NCBI GenBank assembly: GCA_013289685.1
Contig: JABCZL010000007.1
Coordinates: forward strand, 186,001 to 250,000
Source: Acidobacteriota bacterium
GTDB taxonomy: Bacteria > Acidobacteriota > Terriglobia > Terriglobales > Acidobacteriaceae
Direction: 5' to 3'
Length of the DNA stretch: 64,000 nucleotides
Shown piece by piece: positions 7,929 through 15,647 of this stretch. Each line of letters starts with the position of its first letter. The first letter of the stretch is position 1. Below the pieces are notes generated by a model. That model searched no databases, was not told the DNA's origin, and saw only the letters and a list, made by a program, of their open reading frames with translations. Made by a program: the position numbers and the translations under genes.

Positions 7929-7972
7929 ACACGCTCATTTCGCAGTCCTCCGAAATGGTCGTCTCGGCAATT

Positions 7973-7992
7973 GACGGACAGGAGTGTCCGTC
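7973..7992. repeat. Palindromic repeat, copy 1 of 2
   Basis: GACGGACA, four-base loop GGAG, TGTCCGTC: a perfect 8-bp palindrome followed by CCCACA. An identical copy with the same flanks stands at 20433-20452. Confidence 0.75.
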
Positions 7993-8003
7993 CCACATAA
8001 ACG

Positions 8004-8402
8004 CTATCCCATCACCGTGGCGTGCTCGGGCTTGATCTTATAGAGCACGCGGACTTCGCCGGGCTGCCCGTAGGGATATTTGTCGACGCCCAGATATTTT
8101 TTTGCCAGCTTGTCGATGCTTTCCGCGGCGCCGTCCTCAGTGATCTCGACCACGCGGCCGCGGATTTCCAGATAGCGGTACGGGTTCTCGGGATCGATAA
8201 TGGCCAGCGACACCCGGGGATCGCGGCGGACGTTGCGGTCCTTCTGGCGTCCCTTGGCGGAGTTGAAGATGACGTGCTCGCCGTCAAAGTCGCACCACAC
8301 GGGCGTGACCTGCGGGCGGCCGTCGGGCATTAACGTCCCCAGGCTGGCAAAGGCCCGCTTTTGAAAAAGATCGCGGTACTTCTCGGGGATGACTTGCGAC
8401 AT
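8004..8402 (-). CDS. PPOX-class flavin/F420-type split-barrel protein
   Basis: A 132-residue protein of the pyridoxamine 5'-phosphate oxidase-like split-barrel family, which binds FMN or F420 and reduces small substrates. Seen: FASLGTLMPDGRPQVTPVW near residues 18-36, FNSAKGRQKDRNVRRDPRV (cofactor-phosphate region) near 46-64, and YRYLEIRGRVVEI near 75. The arrangement is most like the Rv1155/TIGR03618 group. The ATG at 8402 is chosen for GGAGG six bases upstream, over an ATG 33 bases earlier. Cofactor and substrate are not determined by sequence. It stands alone. Confidence 0.8.
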   Translation of the reverse strand: MSQVIPEKYRDLFQKRAFASLGTLMPDGRPQVTPVWCDFDGEHVIFNSAKGRQKDRNVRRDPRVSLAIIDPENPYRYLEIRGRVVEITEDGAAESIDKLAKKYLGVDKYPYGQPGEVRVLYKIKPEHATVMG

Positions 8403-8547
8403 AAGAGCCTCCGGGATTTTGGATTGCAGCAGCATTATAGACTGCCACAGGCTGTCGGGCTTCGCTCGACCCTTCGGCTTCGCTCAGGGCAAGCTAGCCG
8501 GAGGCGGCTGTCCCCACATTTTTGCTTCCGGTGCTCCGTCGCTTGAG

Positions 8548-8553
8548 TAGAAT
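8548..8553 (+). promoter_or_regulatory. Candidate -10 hexamer very close to start codon
   Basis: TAGAAT stands ten bases before the ATG at 8563, so transcription would begin about three bases before the start codon. No good -35 is present at 16-18 bases. Suggests a leaderless message; weak evidence. Confidence 0.3.
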
Positions 8554-8562
8554 TGTGGTCCT

Positions 8563-9516
8563 ATGCCAGCTCAACCTATGACTTCATCACGACGAAGACG
8601 AAACGATTCGACTCGCTGGGCTATCGCGGTCAGCGTGGTTCTTCTTCTGCTGACGGCTGTGGCGCGGCCGGTGCTGGCCGGCGAATCCGCGCAGAAATAT
8701 CCCCCTACCATCGTTTTTATGACCGACTTCGGAGTCGTCGACGACTCCGTCGCCATTTGCCGGGGCGTGATGTACTCCGTGATGCCCGACGTTCGCGTCG
8801 TCGATCTGACGCATGACGTTATTCCTTTTTCGATTACTGACGCGGCACTCTATCTCGACGGTGCCACTCCATACTTTCCTGCCGGCACGGTATTCGTCGC
8901 CGTGATTGATCCCGGGGTCGGCAGTACGCGCAAGGCCATCGTGGCCAAGTCGAAGCGCGGCCAATATTTTGTGCTACCCGACAACGGGCTGCTCACTCTG
9001 GTGGAGCAGCACGACGGCATCGAGGCCGTCCATGAAATTACGAACACGAGTTGGATGATCGGCAGCAAGCTGTCCTCCACGTTTCATGGCCGCGACATTT
9101 TTTCGCCCGTCGGGGCGCATCTGGCGCGCGGTGAGGACTGGACCGAGGTTGGTCCCGAGATGCCTGTGAAGGACTTGGTCCGGCTGGATTTGAAGCCGAC
9201 CAAACTCGACGAGCGCGGACTGAGCGGCGAAGTCATCACCACCGACGGGCCGTTTGGAAATCTCGTGACCAGTGTCGATGCCGAGGACTTCTTCAAACTC
9301 GGATACCAGCGCGGGCAGGAGGTGCCGGTGGTGCTGGGCAACAAAGAGGCGATCAAGATCAAATTTGTGCGCACGTTTAGCGACGTGCCGCTGGGCCAGC
9401 CGCTGATCTACATCGATTCGCGTGGGCGCTTTGCCCTGGCGGTAAATCAGAACAGTTTTGCGGCGACTTACGGCATTAAGCCACCGGTGGCGCTGTTTAT
9501 TCCGCGGGCGAAGTGA
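8563..9516 (+). CDS. S-adenosylmethionine hydrolase (DUF62 family) with signal peptide
   Basis: DUF62-family protein of 317 residues; known members use water to split SAM into adenosine and methionine, or a halide in the fluorinase branch. The Asp-Arg-His set of the hydroxide-using branch is present: VIDPGVGSTRK has Asp and Arg seven apart, and STFHGRDIFSPV supplies His. FMTDFG near residue 49 and DNGLLT are also typical. The first 40 residues are an Arg-rich n-region and a hydrophobic core (WAIAVSVVLLLLTAVA) ending near VLAGES, a signal peptide that family members usually lack. Start ATG 8563 or 8578. Export is inferred; periplasmic SAM is not an expected substrate. Confidence 0.85.
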   Translation: MPAQPMTSSRRRRNDSTRWAIAVSVVLLLLTAVARPVLAGESAQKYPPTIVFMTDFGVVDDSVAICRGVMYSVMPDVRVVDLTHDVIPFSITDAALYLDGATPYFPAGTVFVAVIDPGVGSTRKAIVAKSKRGQYFVLPDNGLLTLVEQHDGIEAVHEITNTSWMIGSKLSSTFHGRDIFSPVGAHLARGEDWTEVGPEMPVKDLVRLDLKPTKLDERGLSGEVITTDGPFGNLVTSVDAEDFFKLGYQRGQEVPVVLGNKEAIKIKFVRTFSDVPLGQPLIYIDSRGRFALAVNQNSFAATYGIKPPVALFIPRAK

Positions 9517-9522
9517 GAGATG

Positions 9523-9697
9523 ATTGTCATGCTGAGCGGAGTGAGGATGGCCGCGAAGCGATCATCCTTGCGGAGTCGAAGCACCCCTATCTCGAGAAAT
9601 GTCGCAGGGACGGCCGGCAGCAGATGTGACTGTAGGGATGCTTCGACTGCGAACGACCTTCGCTTCGCGAAGGTCGTTCTCCGCTCAGCATGACAAT
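9523..9697. repeat. 175-bp inverted-repeat element between convergent genes
   Basis: The ends ATTGTCATGCTGAGCGGAG (9523-9541) and its exact reverse complement (9679-9697) are 19-bp perfect inverted repeats. Inside, AGTCGAAGCA is matched by TGCTTCGACT, so most of the element can fold back. A further hairpin ACCTTCGCTTCGCGAAGGT lies in the right half. No ORF. It fills the gap between the SAM hydrolase and punA, both ending here, and may also end transcription. Confidence 0.75.
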
Positions 9698-9724
9698 TCT
9701 GCAGGGGGAGTCCTAAGATTCCGG

Positions 9725-10549
9725 CTAGTTCATGCGCGGTAACACTGCGCGCAGCAATGCTTCGAATGTGGTTTTGACGCGTTCCCCAGTTTCCATTACT
9801 TCTGCGTGGGAGAGGGGTTGGTCGAGGATTCCTGCGGCCATGTTGGTCACGCAGGAAATCGCCAGCACTTTGATTCCCATGTGGCGGGCGGCGATCACTT
9901 CGGCCACCGTCGACATGCCCACCAGGTCCGCGCCAATTCTTCGCAGATATTCGATTTCCGCGGGAGTCTCGTAGCTGGGGCCGAGCAGTCCGGCGTAGAC
10001 GCCTTCATGCTGGGGGATGCCCAGCTTGGCGGCTTCCTCGCGCGCGATCTGGCGATATTCCTTCGCATAGGCATGCGTCATGTCGGGGAAGCGGACGCCG
10101 AAGCGGTCGTCGTTGGGGCCGACCAGGGGATTCACTCCCTGCAGATTGATGTGATCGCGGATCAGGACCAGCGCGCCCTGCGAGTAGCTGAGATTGATTC
10201 CTCCCGCCGCGTTGGTGAGGATGACGGCGCGAATGCCCATCCGTCCGAACACGCGGACGGGGAAGGTTACTTCCTGCGGTGAATATCCTTCATAAAGATG
10301 TACGCGGCCCTGCATGGCGGCGACCGGCACGCTGCCGGCGTGGCCAATGACCAGGCGGCCGGCGTGGCCGATTGCAGTCGAACGTGGGAAGGCGGGAATG
10401 TCGGCGTAGGGGATGCGGGTGGCGTCGGTGAGGGAATCGGCGAAGCCACCCAGGCCGGAGCCGAGGACCAGAGCAATCTGCGGACGGAGTGCGGTGTGCG
10501 TCAGGATCAGTTGTGCGGCGGAGTCGGTAAGCGCGAATTGGTCGGGCAT
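9725..10549 (-). CDS. punA: Purine nucleoside phosphorylase, trimeric type
   Basis: Phosphorolysis of inosine and guanosine to free base and ribose 1-phosphate in purine salvage. A 274-residue protein, normal length for the trimeric class. Seen: LVLGSGLGGFADSL (phosphate-binding Gly loop) near 29-42, GHAGRLVIG, MQGRVHLYEGYSP near 79-91, ILTNAAGGIN near 110-119, GLLGPSYETPAEI near 189-201 and VGMSTVAEVIAARH near 211-224. The ATG at 10549 begins MPDQFALTDSAA; no earlier start is needed. It lies 14 bases after the ERCC4 nuclease gene and is probably co-transcribed with it. Confidence 0.92.
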   Translation of the reverse strand: MPDQFALTDSAAQLILTHTALRPQIALVLGSGLGGFADSLTDATRIPYADIPAFPRSTAIGHAGRLVIGHAGSVPVAAMQGRVHLYEGYSPQEVTFPVRVFGRMGIRAVILTNAAGGINLSYSQGALVLIRDHINLQGVNPLVGPNDDRFGVRFPDMTHAYAKEYRQIAREEAAKLGIPQHEGVYAGLLGPSYETPAEIEYLRRIGADLVGMSTVAEVIAARHMGIKVLAISCVTNMAAGILDQPLSHAEVMETGERVKTTFEALLRAVLPRMN

Positions 10550-10563
10550 GATCGGGAGTCGCG

Positions 10564-11163
10564 TTACAAGTCGCCGTCGGCCAGATGGCGGCCGTGGCCG
10601 TTGCGCTCCAGCCAATCATACAGAAATGTCTGGTAGAGATAAGACGCGACGATCTCCTCGCCGAGTTCGTGGGTTTCGGTGCAGATGAAAGGCACGCGCA
10701 GTCCGGCAAGCACGGCGATCAGCGATTGTGTGATGCGGTTGGGGTTGGCGCCGCGGTAGGGATACTCGGACTTGATCTCGGTTAACGACGCGGTGACCAC
10801 GAGCAGGCTATGCGGACGCTCGCTCATGCGGCGCAGGCGATTGATGAAGACCTGGCGATTTGTAGTGAACGACTGAATCAGGTCGGCGAGATCCTTGCGC
10901 TCGACCACGCAGGAGTCTTCCATGCCGCCGACAGAATAGTCGCCGAGCGGCAGGGCGCGTTCCTCGACGTCGGCAAACCATTTTCGAAAGCGGCGGAAGG
11001 AAAGTGGATTCTGCTCGCGGGTATCGATGATGGCGACGGGGAGCGGAGTGTGGAGTTGCGTGCCTCCGCGTTCGGCCAGCACGGGAAGCGGCGGAGGAGG
11101 AACCGGCGCGGGTTGCATGGTCCATGCAAGCGGAGACGGAATTAGGGTTCGTTTGCGCGGCAT
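10564..11163 (-). CDS. ERCC4-domain nuclease
   Basis: A 199-residue single-domain nuclease of the XPF/ERCC4 fold. Seen: AIIDTREQNPL (metal-binding Asp and Glu) near residue 43, LPLGDYSVGG near 72, VVERKDLADLIQS (the ERKxxxD signature) near 84-96, then LLVVTASLTEI and a region around RVPFICTETHELG. There is no helicase and no obvious HhH domain. Structure-selective DNA cutting is the family activity; the biological role is unknown. Start at ATG 11163 is the best in-frame choice, though the ribosome site is poor. punA follows 14 bases later. Confidence 0.82.
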   Translation of the reverse strand: MPRKRTLIPSPLAWTMQPAPVPPPPLPVLAERGGTQLHTPLPVAIIDTREQNPLSFRRFRKWFADVEERALPLGDYSVGGMEDSCVVERKDLADLIQSFTTNRQVFINRLRRMSERPHSLLVVTASLTEIKSEYPYRGANPNRITQSLIAVLAGLRVPFICTETHELGEEIVASYLYQTFLYDWLERNGHGRHLADGDL

Positions 11164-11201
11164 GGATCCAGCGATGGCACTTCTTTCTTTGAGTGCGACC
11201 A

Positions 11202-11248
11202 AAACCCCCACTTCTCGCGCAAAGGGCGCGCGAGAAATGGGGCACCCT
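11202..11248 (-). repeat. Terminator-like dispersed hairpin repeat
   Basis: On the minus strand GGGTGCCCCATTTCTCGCGC, a short loop, then GCGCGAGAAGTGGGG followed by GTTTTGG. The 15-bp stem has one mismatch. It lies between the adenosine deaminase-like gene and the ERCC4 gene, both minus strand, in the orientation expected of a terminator for the first. The copies at 27597-27638 (plus) and 27724-27762 (minus) share the arms. Confidence 0.7.
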
Positions 11249-11264
11249 CGAATTTGCCGTCTGA

Positions 11265-12791
11265 CTAGAACTTCTTTTCGAACCTCGCGAACGCGGTTTC
11301 GAGTTTCCACTGTTCCCGGGCGCGCTCGTTGGCGGCGAGGAACTTTGCGCATTCGGGCGTCGGCTTCTCTTCGGTAGCGGCATCAGACGCACACGCGGCC
11401 ACTGGCCGGAATGCACCTTTGGTCTCCGCCCACAAACTCTGCCCCGGCAGAAAGCTGTGCTCGATGCTCTGGCGCGTCATGCGCTTCAGCTCAGTGTAGG
11501 GAAGTCGGTAGCCCTCGACGGCGCGCAGGTATTCATGCGTCATGTCAGAGCGGGCGACGCCTTCGTCATCACTCGAAATCGCGACCGGGACGCCGTACTT
11601 CATGTAGACGGGCAGGGGATGATCGTCGCCGCTGACGCCGAGAATCTGATCGTTCGAGGTCAAGTTAATCTCTACGAGAATGTTGCGCGCGGCCATCTCC
11701 CTCATCAGGCCGATGGGATCTTTCTCCAACATGACGTCGACGCCGTGGCCGATGCGCTCGGCGTGGCCGCGCTCGACCGACGTGCGAATGTGGAACGAGA
11801 GATCCTCGGGCTTCACCAGTCCCGCCGCCAGTTCACCGGCGTGCAGGCTGATGTGCACCTTGGGATAGACGCCGTGCAAGTAGTCGAGCATGGCCATGTG
11901 CTCGTTGAAATCGTGGATGGGCACGTACCAGTCTTCCGGCATGACCAGGTTCAATCCCACGAAGCGCGGATCGGACGACGCGAGTTCGAAGCCGAGCACG
12001 ATCTGCGCGAAGACGGCTTCGAGCGGCAGGCCGCGCAACACCTGATAGAGGTAACGCACGGTGATGTTGCATCCCGGTTCGGCGTCGGCGGTGCCGCATT
12101 TCAGTTCGGTGCGGGCGTGGGCGTCATCTTCTGCCAACGTCTGGCTGGTGGCTGCAGCGATTTCTTTCAGGCCCCCGGCCAAGAGCTTTTCGCGCATGGT
12201 GGCAAAGTCGTTGCTGCTGTCCCAGCCCAGTTGCATGCCCAGCTTCGGCGCTGCGCCTCCATCGGCAGTGTGCATGAACTCCACGTATTGCACCTGTTCA
12301 CGTGCTGCGCGGTTGATGACTGTGGCGACGGCCTCAGCCACGTGGTTGTGCGACGCCAGGCCGAATTTGTCGAAGGTAGCGAAGAAGTGGTCATGTCCGG
12401 ATTCGTCGCCGGGGCGCCAGTTGCGCATCGACCACGCGTCGATGATCTGGTTGTAGAGAATGTGGTCGTCATAAGCGCAGCGAATGCTGGGTTTCGGCGT
12501 GTAGTGCTCGCACGTATCGCAGGGAGCGCCCAGCAGGCGGGACGTAGTGCGGTCGACACAGAAGTTGTCGCTGGCGGCAAAGTCCAGCAGATCTTCGGCG
12601 TAGATCGCGCCGTCGAGATGATTGTGCAGGTCTCCGCCTTTGGGCATTTCGCGCAGGAAGGCCAGCAGCAAAGAGGGTTGGCGGCGGACCGAGTCCAGAT
12701 ACTGGGCCGTTTTTTGCTCTGCGGTTTGCGCCGCAGCGAGCGCAGAAAGGAGAACGAGAATCAGACACTTACGGATGGACTTCAGGCTCAC
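11265..12791 (-). CDS. Exported adenosine deaminase-like metallohydrolase
   Basis: A 508-residue amidohydrolase-fold enzyme, closest to the adenosine deaminase/ADGF group, expected to deaminate adenosine to inosine. Zinc and catalytic motifs: DLHNHLDGAIY near residue 52, ISLHAGELAAG near 314, GHAERIGHGVDV near 340 and VAISSDDEGV near 395. The N-terminus LKSIRKCLILVLLSALAAAQ is a signal peptide. The GTG at 12791 is chosen because GGAGG lies seven bases upstream; longer frames to 13115 have no ribosome site. Being exported, it would act on outside nucleosides; inosine could feed PunA after uptake. The exact substrate is not proven. Confidence 0.85.
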   Translation of the reverse strand: MSLKSIRKCLILVLLSALAAAQTAEQKTAQYLDSVRRQPSLLLAFLREMPKGGDLHNHLDGAIYAEDLLDFAASDNFCVDRTTSRLLGAPCDTCEHYTPKPSIRCAYDDHILYNQIIDAWSMRNWRPGDESGHDHFFATFDKFGLASHNHVAEAVATVINRAAREQVQYVEFMHTADGGAAPKLGMQLGWDSSNDFATMREKLLAGGLKEIAAATSQTLAEDDAHARTELKCGTADAEPGCNITVRYLYQVLRGLPLEAVFAQIVLGFELASSDPRFVGLNLVMPEDWYVPIHDFNEHMAMLDYLHGVYPKVHISLHAGELAAGLVKPEDLSFHIRTSVERGHAERIGHGVDVMLEKDPIGLMREMAARNILVEINLTSNDQILGVSGDDHPLPVYMKYGVPVAISSDDEGVARSDMTHEYLRAVEGYRLPYTELKRMTRQSIEHSFLPGQSLWAETKGAFRPVAACASDAATEEKPTPECAKFLAANERAREQWKLETAFARFEKKF

Positions 12792-13003
12792 GAGCAGGCC
12801 TCCACGATCAGGCAAGGAATTGTAATTCGTGCGTCGCGGTGCGCGCCAATTCAGATATTGGACAGGAAGCTTTTCTTTGCGCTCTTTGCGGTCAAGAGCT
12901 TGAACCGCAGAGATCGCGAAGGAATGCGGCAGAGTGCGCAGAGAAAATCCTGGGGCTGAGAATCTGGGTCGTCGAGGTCCGGAGGCAGCCCGTTCGGCTA
13001 CTC

Positions 13004-13012
13004 TGCTACATT
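13004..13012 (+). promoter_or_regulatory. Extended -10 directly upstream of threonine aldolase
   Basis: TGCTACATT is an extended -10 form ending eight bases before the ATG at 13021. Transcription would begin within one or two bases of the start codon, suggesting a leaderless message. No clear -35. Confidence 0.4.
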
Positions 13013-13020
13013 GTTTTCTT

Positions 13021-14070
13021 ATGCCGCAGGAATCCAAGCAGCCGACTCGCAGTTTTGCCAGCGACAATAATGCCGGAGTACATCCGGAAATTCTGGACGC
13101 GATCGCGCGCGCCAACCAGGGACACGTGGTGGCTTACGGCGACGATCCCTACACCCGCTCAGCGCTTGCGAAATTCGAAGAACACTTCGGTCCGGGGATC
13201 GACGTTTTTTTCACCTTCAACGGGACCGGCGCAAATGTACTCAGCTTGCAGGCGCTGAACCGCCCGTTCCACGCGGTTCTATGCAGCGAATACGCCCACA
13301 TCTATACCGACGAATGTGGCGCTCCCGAAAAACATACGGGATGCAAGCTGATCCCGCTGCCGCATCAGGATGGCAAGATCACGCTCGACTCGGTGCGCCA
13401 CGCCTACCACGGGATCGGCGATCAGCATCACGTGCAGGTGCGAGTCGTCTCCATCACGCAGTCGACCGAGATGGGGACGGTCTACAGGCCGGAAGAGATT
13501 CAGGCTCTGGCCGGCTTCGCGCACGAGAACAATATGTTTCTGCACGTAGACGGCGCGCGCCTTGCCAACGCCGCCGCCAGTCTCGGCCAGACGCTGCGCC
13601 AGGCCACCCGCGATTTGGGCGTGGACGTGCTCTCCTTCGGCGGAACAAAGAATGGAATCATGGGCGGGGAAGCGGTGGTCTTCTTCAATCGCGCGCTCAG
13701 TGCGGATTTTCTCTACCTGCGCAAGCAGGGGATGCAACTCGCCTCGAAGATGCGCTTCATCGCCGCGCAATTCGAGGCGCTGTTGACCAATGATCTGTGG
13801 CGGCGGAGCGCTGAGCGTGCGAACAGCATGGCGCGAGTGCTCGAAGCCGAGGTGCGGAAGATTCCGCAGGTTCGGGTGGTGTGGAAGGTCGAGGCCAACG
13901 GCGTGTTCGCGCAGATTCCGCGGCATGCCATCGCCAAAATTAAAGAGCGTTATTTCTTCTACTCGTGGATCGAAGAGGAGTGCATCGTGCGCTGGATGTG
14001 CTCTTTCGACACCACGGAAGAGGACGTAAGGGACTTTGTGCAAGTCGTGACGGAGGCGGTGAAAGGCTAG
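13021..14070 (+). CDS. ltaE: Low-specificity L-threonine aldolase
   Basis: PLP enzyme that splits L-threonine or allo-threonine to glycine and acetaldehyde. A 349-residue protein. Seen: SFASDNNAGVHPEIL near the start, FTFNGTGANVLSL near 62, FLHVDGARLANAAASLG near 168-184 (PLP-binding Asp) and the PLP lysine in SFGGTKNGIMGGEAVVFF near 205. There is no Shine-Dalgarno sequence, in keeping with the -10 just upstream. Related beta-eliminating lyases share the fold, but the motif set favours threonine aldolase. Confidence 0.88.
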   Translation: MPQESKQPTRSFASDNNAGVHPEILDAIARANQGHVVAYGDDPYTRSALAKFEEHFGPGIDVFFTFNGTGANVLSLQALNRPFHAVLCSEYAHIYTDECGAPEKHTGCKLIPLPHQDGKITLDSVRHAYHGIGDQHHVQVRVVSITQSTEMGTVYRPEEIQALAGFAHENNMFLHVDGARLANAAASLGQTLRQATRDLGVDVLSFGGTKNGIMGGEAVVFFNRALSADFLYLRKQGMQLASKMRFIAAQFEALLTNDLWRRSAERANSMARVLEAEVRKIPQVRVVWKVEANGVFAQIPRHAIAKIKERYFFYSWIEEECIVRWMCSFDTTEEDVRDFVQVVTEAVKG

Positions 14071-14179
14071 CGGGAGGAGCCTTCGCTCCTATTGCTTTTG
14101 CCCGGCCTTTTGACTAAATTGAGCCAATCCCGCGCCAGTAGTGCGTTGACCGCGTCTATACAAAAGAGGGAGTCGTTCC

Positions 14180-14875
14180 ATGAACGGGAAGTGGTTGAGC
14201 ATCGCGGTTCTTGTCGCCATCGCCGGTCTGCTGCTTGGCATCAACAGTTGCGGACGCAGCCAGGAATTGGTGTCGATCCAGATTCAGCCCGCGGTCGAGA
14301 CTTTCGGCGCGACGAACATTCCCGTGATCGACAACATGGGCGCGCAGGTGCAACTGAGAGCGCTGGGCACCTATATTCACCCTCCGGTGACCAAGGACGT
14401 CACCAACCTGGCGACTTGGGCATCGAATACGCCCCAGATGTTCACCGTGAGTTCCACTGGCATGCTGACGGCAACCGGGGCATCTTGCGGAGGCACGCTG
14501 ATTTCGGCCACGCTCACCACCAACAAAAGTGCGGGAGGAATATCCTCGTCCGGGGCTCTGGTGACGGGTTACATGACTGGCAATGTGGTCTGCTATACGG
14601 GAACGGGCGGCGGCACTGGGAACCCGCTTTTGAGCCTGACTTTCTTGGGGCCCGGTACTGGAACGGTCTCGGATCTGGCACTCGGTTTTAGCTGTTCCAC
14701 GCCAGGGCCGTGCAGCACACAGGCTTTTGCAAGCGGTACTTCGATCACGCTGACCGCAACGCCATCCGGTGCGGCGACGTTTGGAGGGTGGTCGAACTGC
14801 CCAACATCTCCGACCAACAACGTCTGCGCGTTCACTCTGAGTGGGAACCCGGTTGTGACGGCAACCTTCAACTAA
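14180..14875 (+). CDS. Surface lipoprotein with Ig-like and divergent beta repeats
   Basis: A 231-residue exported protein. The N-terminus WLSIAVLVAIAGLLLGINSC is a signal peptide ending in a probable lipobox Cys near residue 24, so lipid anchoring is likely. A BIG2-like domain covers about 30-125 (pattern ATWASNTPQMFTV..GMLTATG). The C-terminal part (about 150-231) resembles the InlB-B-type divergent repeat (TATPSGAATFGGWSNC then VTATF). No enzyme motif. Similar in layout to the lipoprotein at 26935. A surface or periplasmic binding role is inferred. Confidence 0.7.
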   Translation: MNGKWLSIAVLVAIAGLLLGINSCGRSQELVSIQIQPAVETFGATNIPVIDNMGAQVQLRALGTYIHPPVTKDVTNLATWASNTPQMFTVSSTGMLTATGASCGGTLISATLTTNKSAGGISSSGALVTGYMTGNVVCYTGTGGGTGNPLLSLTFLGPGTGTVSDLALGFSCSTPGPCSTQAFASGTSITLTATPSGAATFGGWSNCPTSPTNNVCAFTLSGNPVVTATFN

Positions 14876-14881
14876 CTCGGA

Positions 14882-15049
14882 TCACTCGCCCTCAGTCATC
14901 AGCTTGCCCAGAGTAGGCTTGTGCTTCTCTGGCTTCTTCTTTTTCTCCACTACGATCTGCCCTGCGGGAGGCGCTCCGACGCGCTCGCGCGCTAATTCCT
15001 TGACTGCGGTCACGGCGCGAAAGCGCTTTGTTTTTTTCTTCCTGGCCAC
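14882..15049 (-). CDS. Small very basic protein
   Basis: A 55-residue minus-strand frame starting at GTG 15049: VARKKKTKRFRAVTAVKELA, then ARERVGAPPAGQIVVEKKKK and PEKHKPTLGKLMTEGE. About one third is Lys or Arg, with an acidic end. The composition and the helix-like AVKELARERVG segment look like a real nucleic-acid-binding protein rather than a chance frame. It ends seven bases from the convergent lipoprotein gene. The start is uncertain, as no strong ribosome site precedes it. Function unknown. Confidence 0.5.
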   Translation of the reverse strand: MARKKKTKRFRAVTAVKELARERVGAPPAGQIVVEKKKKPEKHKPTLGKLMTEGE

Positions 15050-15209
15050 TCTATGCCCTACCGCCTGTGCCCTGCAGTTGAAAGGAGTGTACCCCTGATC
15101 GCGGCCGGTCCGGGAGTTCGGAATCGGGCACCCTGTGAAATGTGCAATAATCCATAGTTGACCGGGAGAGTTGGTCGGAAGCTGAGGTACGCTGCCCGAC
15201 TCCGAACTT

Positions 15210-15482
15210 ATGGAAGAGCGCGATTTTTTTGACGAAAAGCAGGAAAAGAAACTGGCTTCCCTGAATTGTCCCCACTGCCACCAGGCGGGGGAGTACGAAG
15301 TAACCTGGGTGGTGCGCACCAAGAAACGCCAACTCCAGGGCCGGGCCGACGATCGCGACCGCGCGCGCTTCGCGAAATTTCGATCGTACATGGTGCGCAA
15401 GGACGACATGATGGCCTGCAAGAACATGCGCTGCCGCAAGAGGTTCGAGCTTACCGGGCAGTCGACTGTGATCACCGAGTAG
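15210..15482 (+). CDS. Small zinc-ribbon-like protein
   Basis: A 90-residue cytoplasmic protein. Cys and His residues in NCPHCHQ (near 19-25) and ACKNMRC (near 69-75) give a CxxC and CxxxxC pair typical of a zinc ribbon. The intervening part is rich in Arg and Asp (KKRQLQGRADDRDRARF). I do not recognise a named family. No Shine-Dalgarno sequence is evident before the ATG. It stands alone before the etf operon. Confidence 0.6.
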   Translation: MEERDFFDEKQEKKLASLNCPHCHQAGEYEVTWVVRTKKRQLQGRADDRDRARFAKFRSYMVRKDDMMACKNMRCRKRFELTGQSTVITE

Positions 15483-15591
15483 CTGCTCCCCGCGATTTTC
15501 AACCCCGTCCTGCGCCTGTCCCGGCGCAATTGTGAGGCTGATCACAATTCACAATTCATTGTTCAGGGCGCTTTTCCACCCGCTGGTCATT

Positions 15592-15597
15592 TATACT
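15592..15597 (+). promoter_or_regulatory. Candidate -10 of the etf operon
   Basis: TATACT, preceded by an AT-rich stretch, stands 50 bases before the etfB start and 37 bases before its AAGGAG. No convincing -35 at the usual distance, so an activator may be needed. Weak. Confidence 0.35.
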
Positions 15598-15647
15598 TAC
15601 ACGTTTTCCTGTAGCTTTCCGAGGCCGCAGGGCAAGGAGTGCCGGTC

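Noticed and set aside
11457-12959. A 500-codon open frame on the plus strand opposite the adenosine deaminase-like gene
   Set aside because: It mirrors a real gene with signal peptide and metal motifs; its translation is rich in Val, Arg, Gly and His without domains, as expected of antisense frames in GC-rich DNA.
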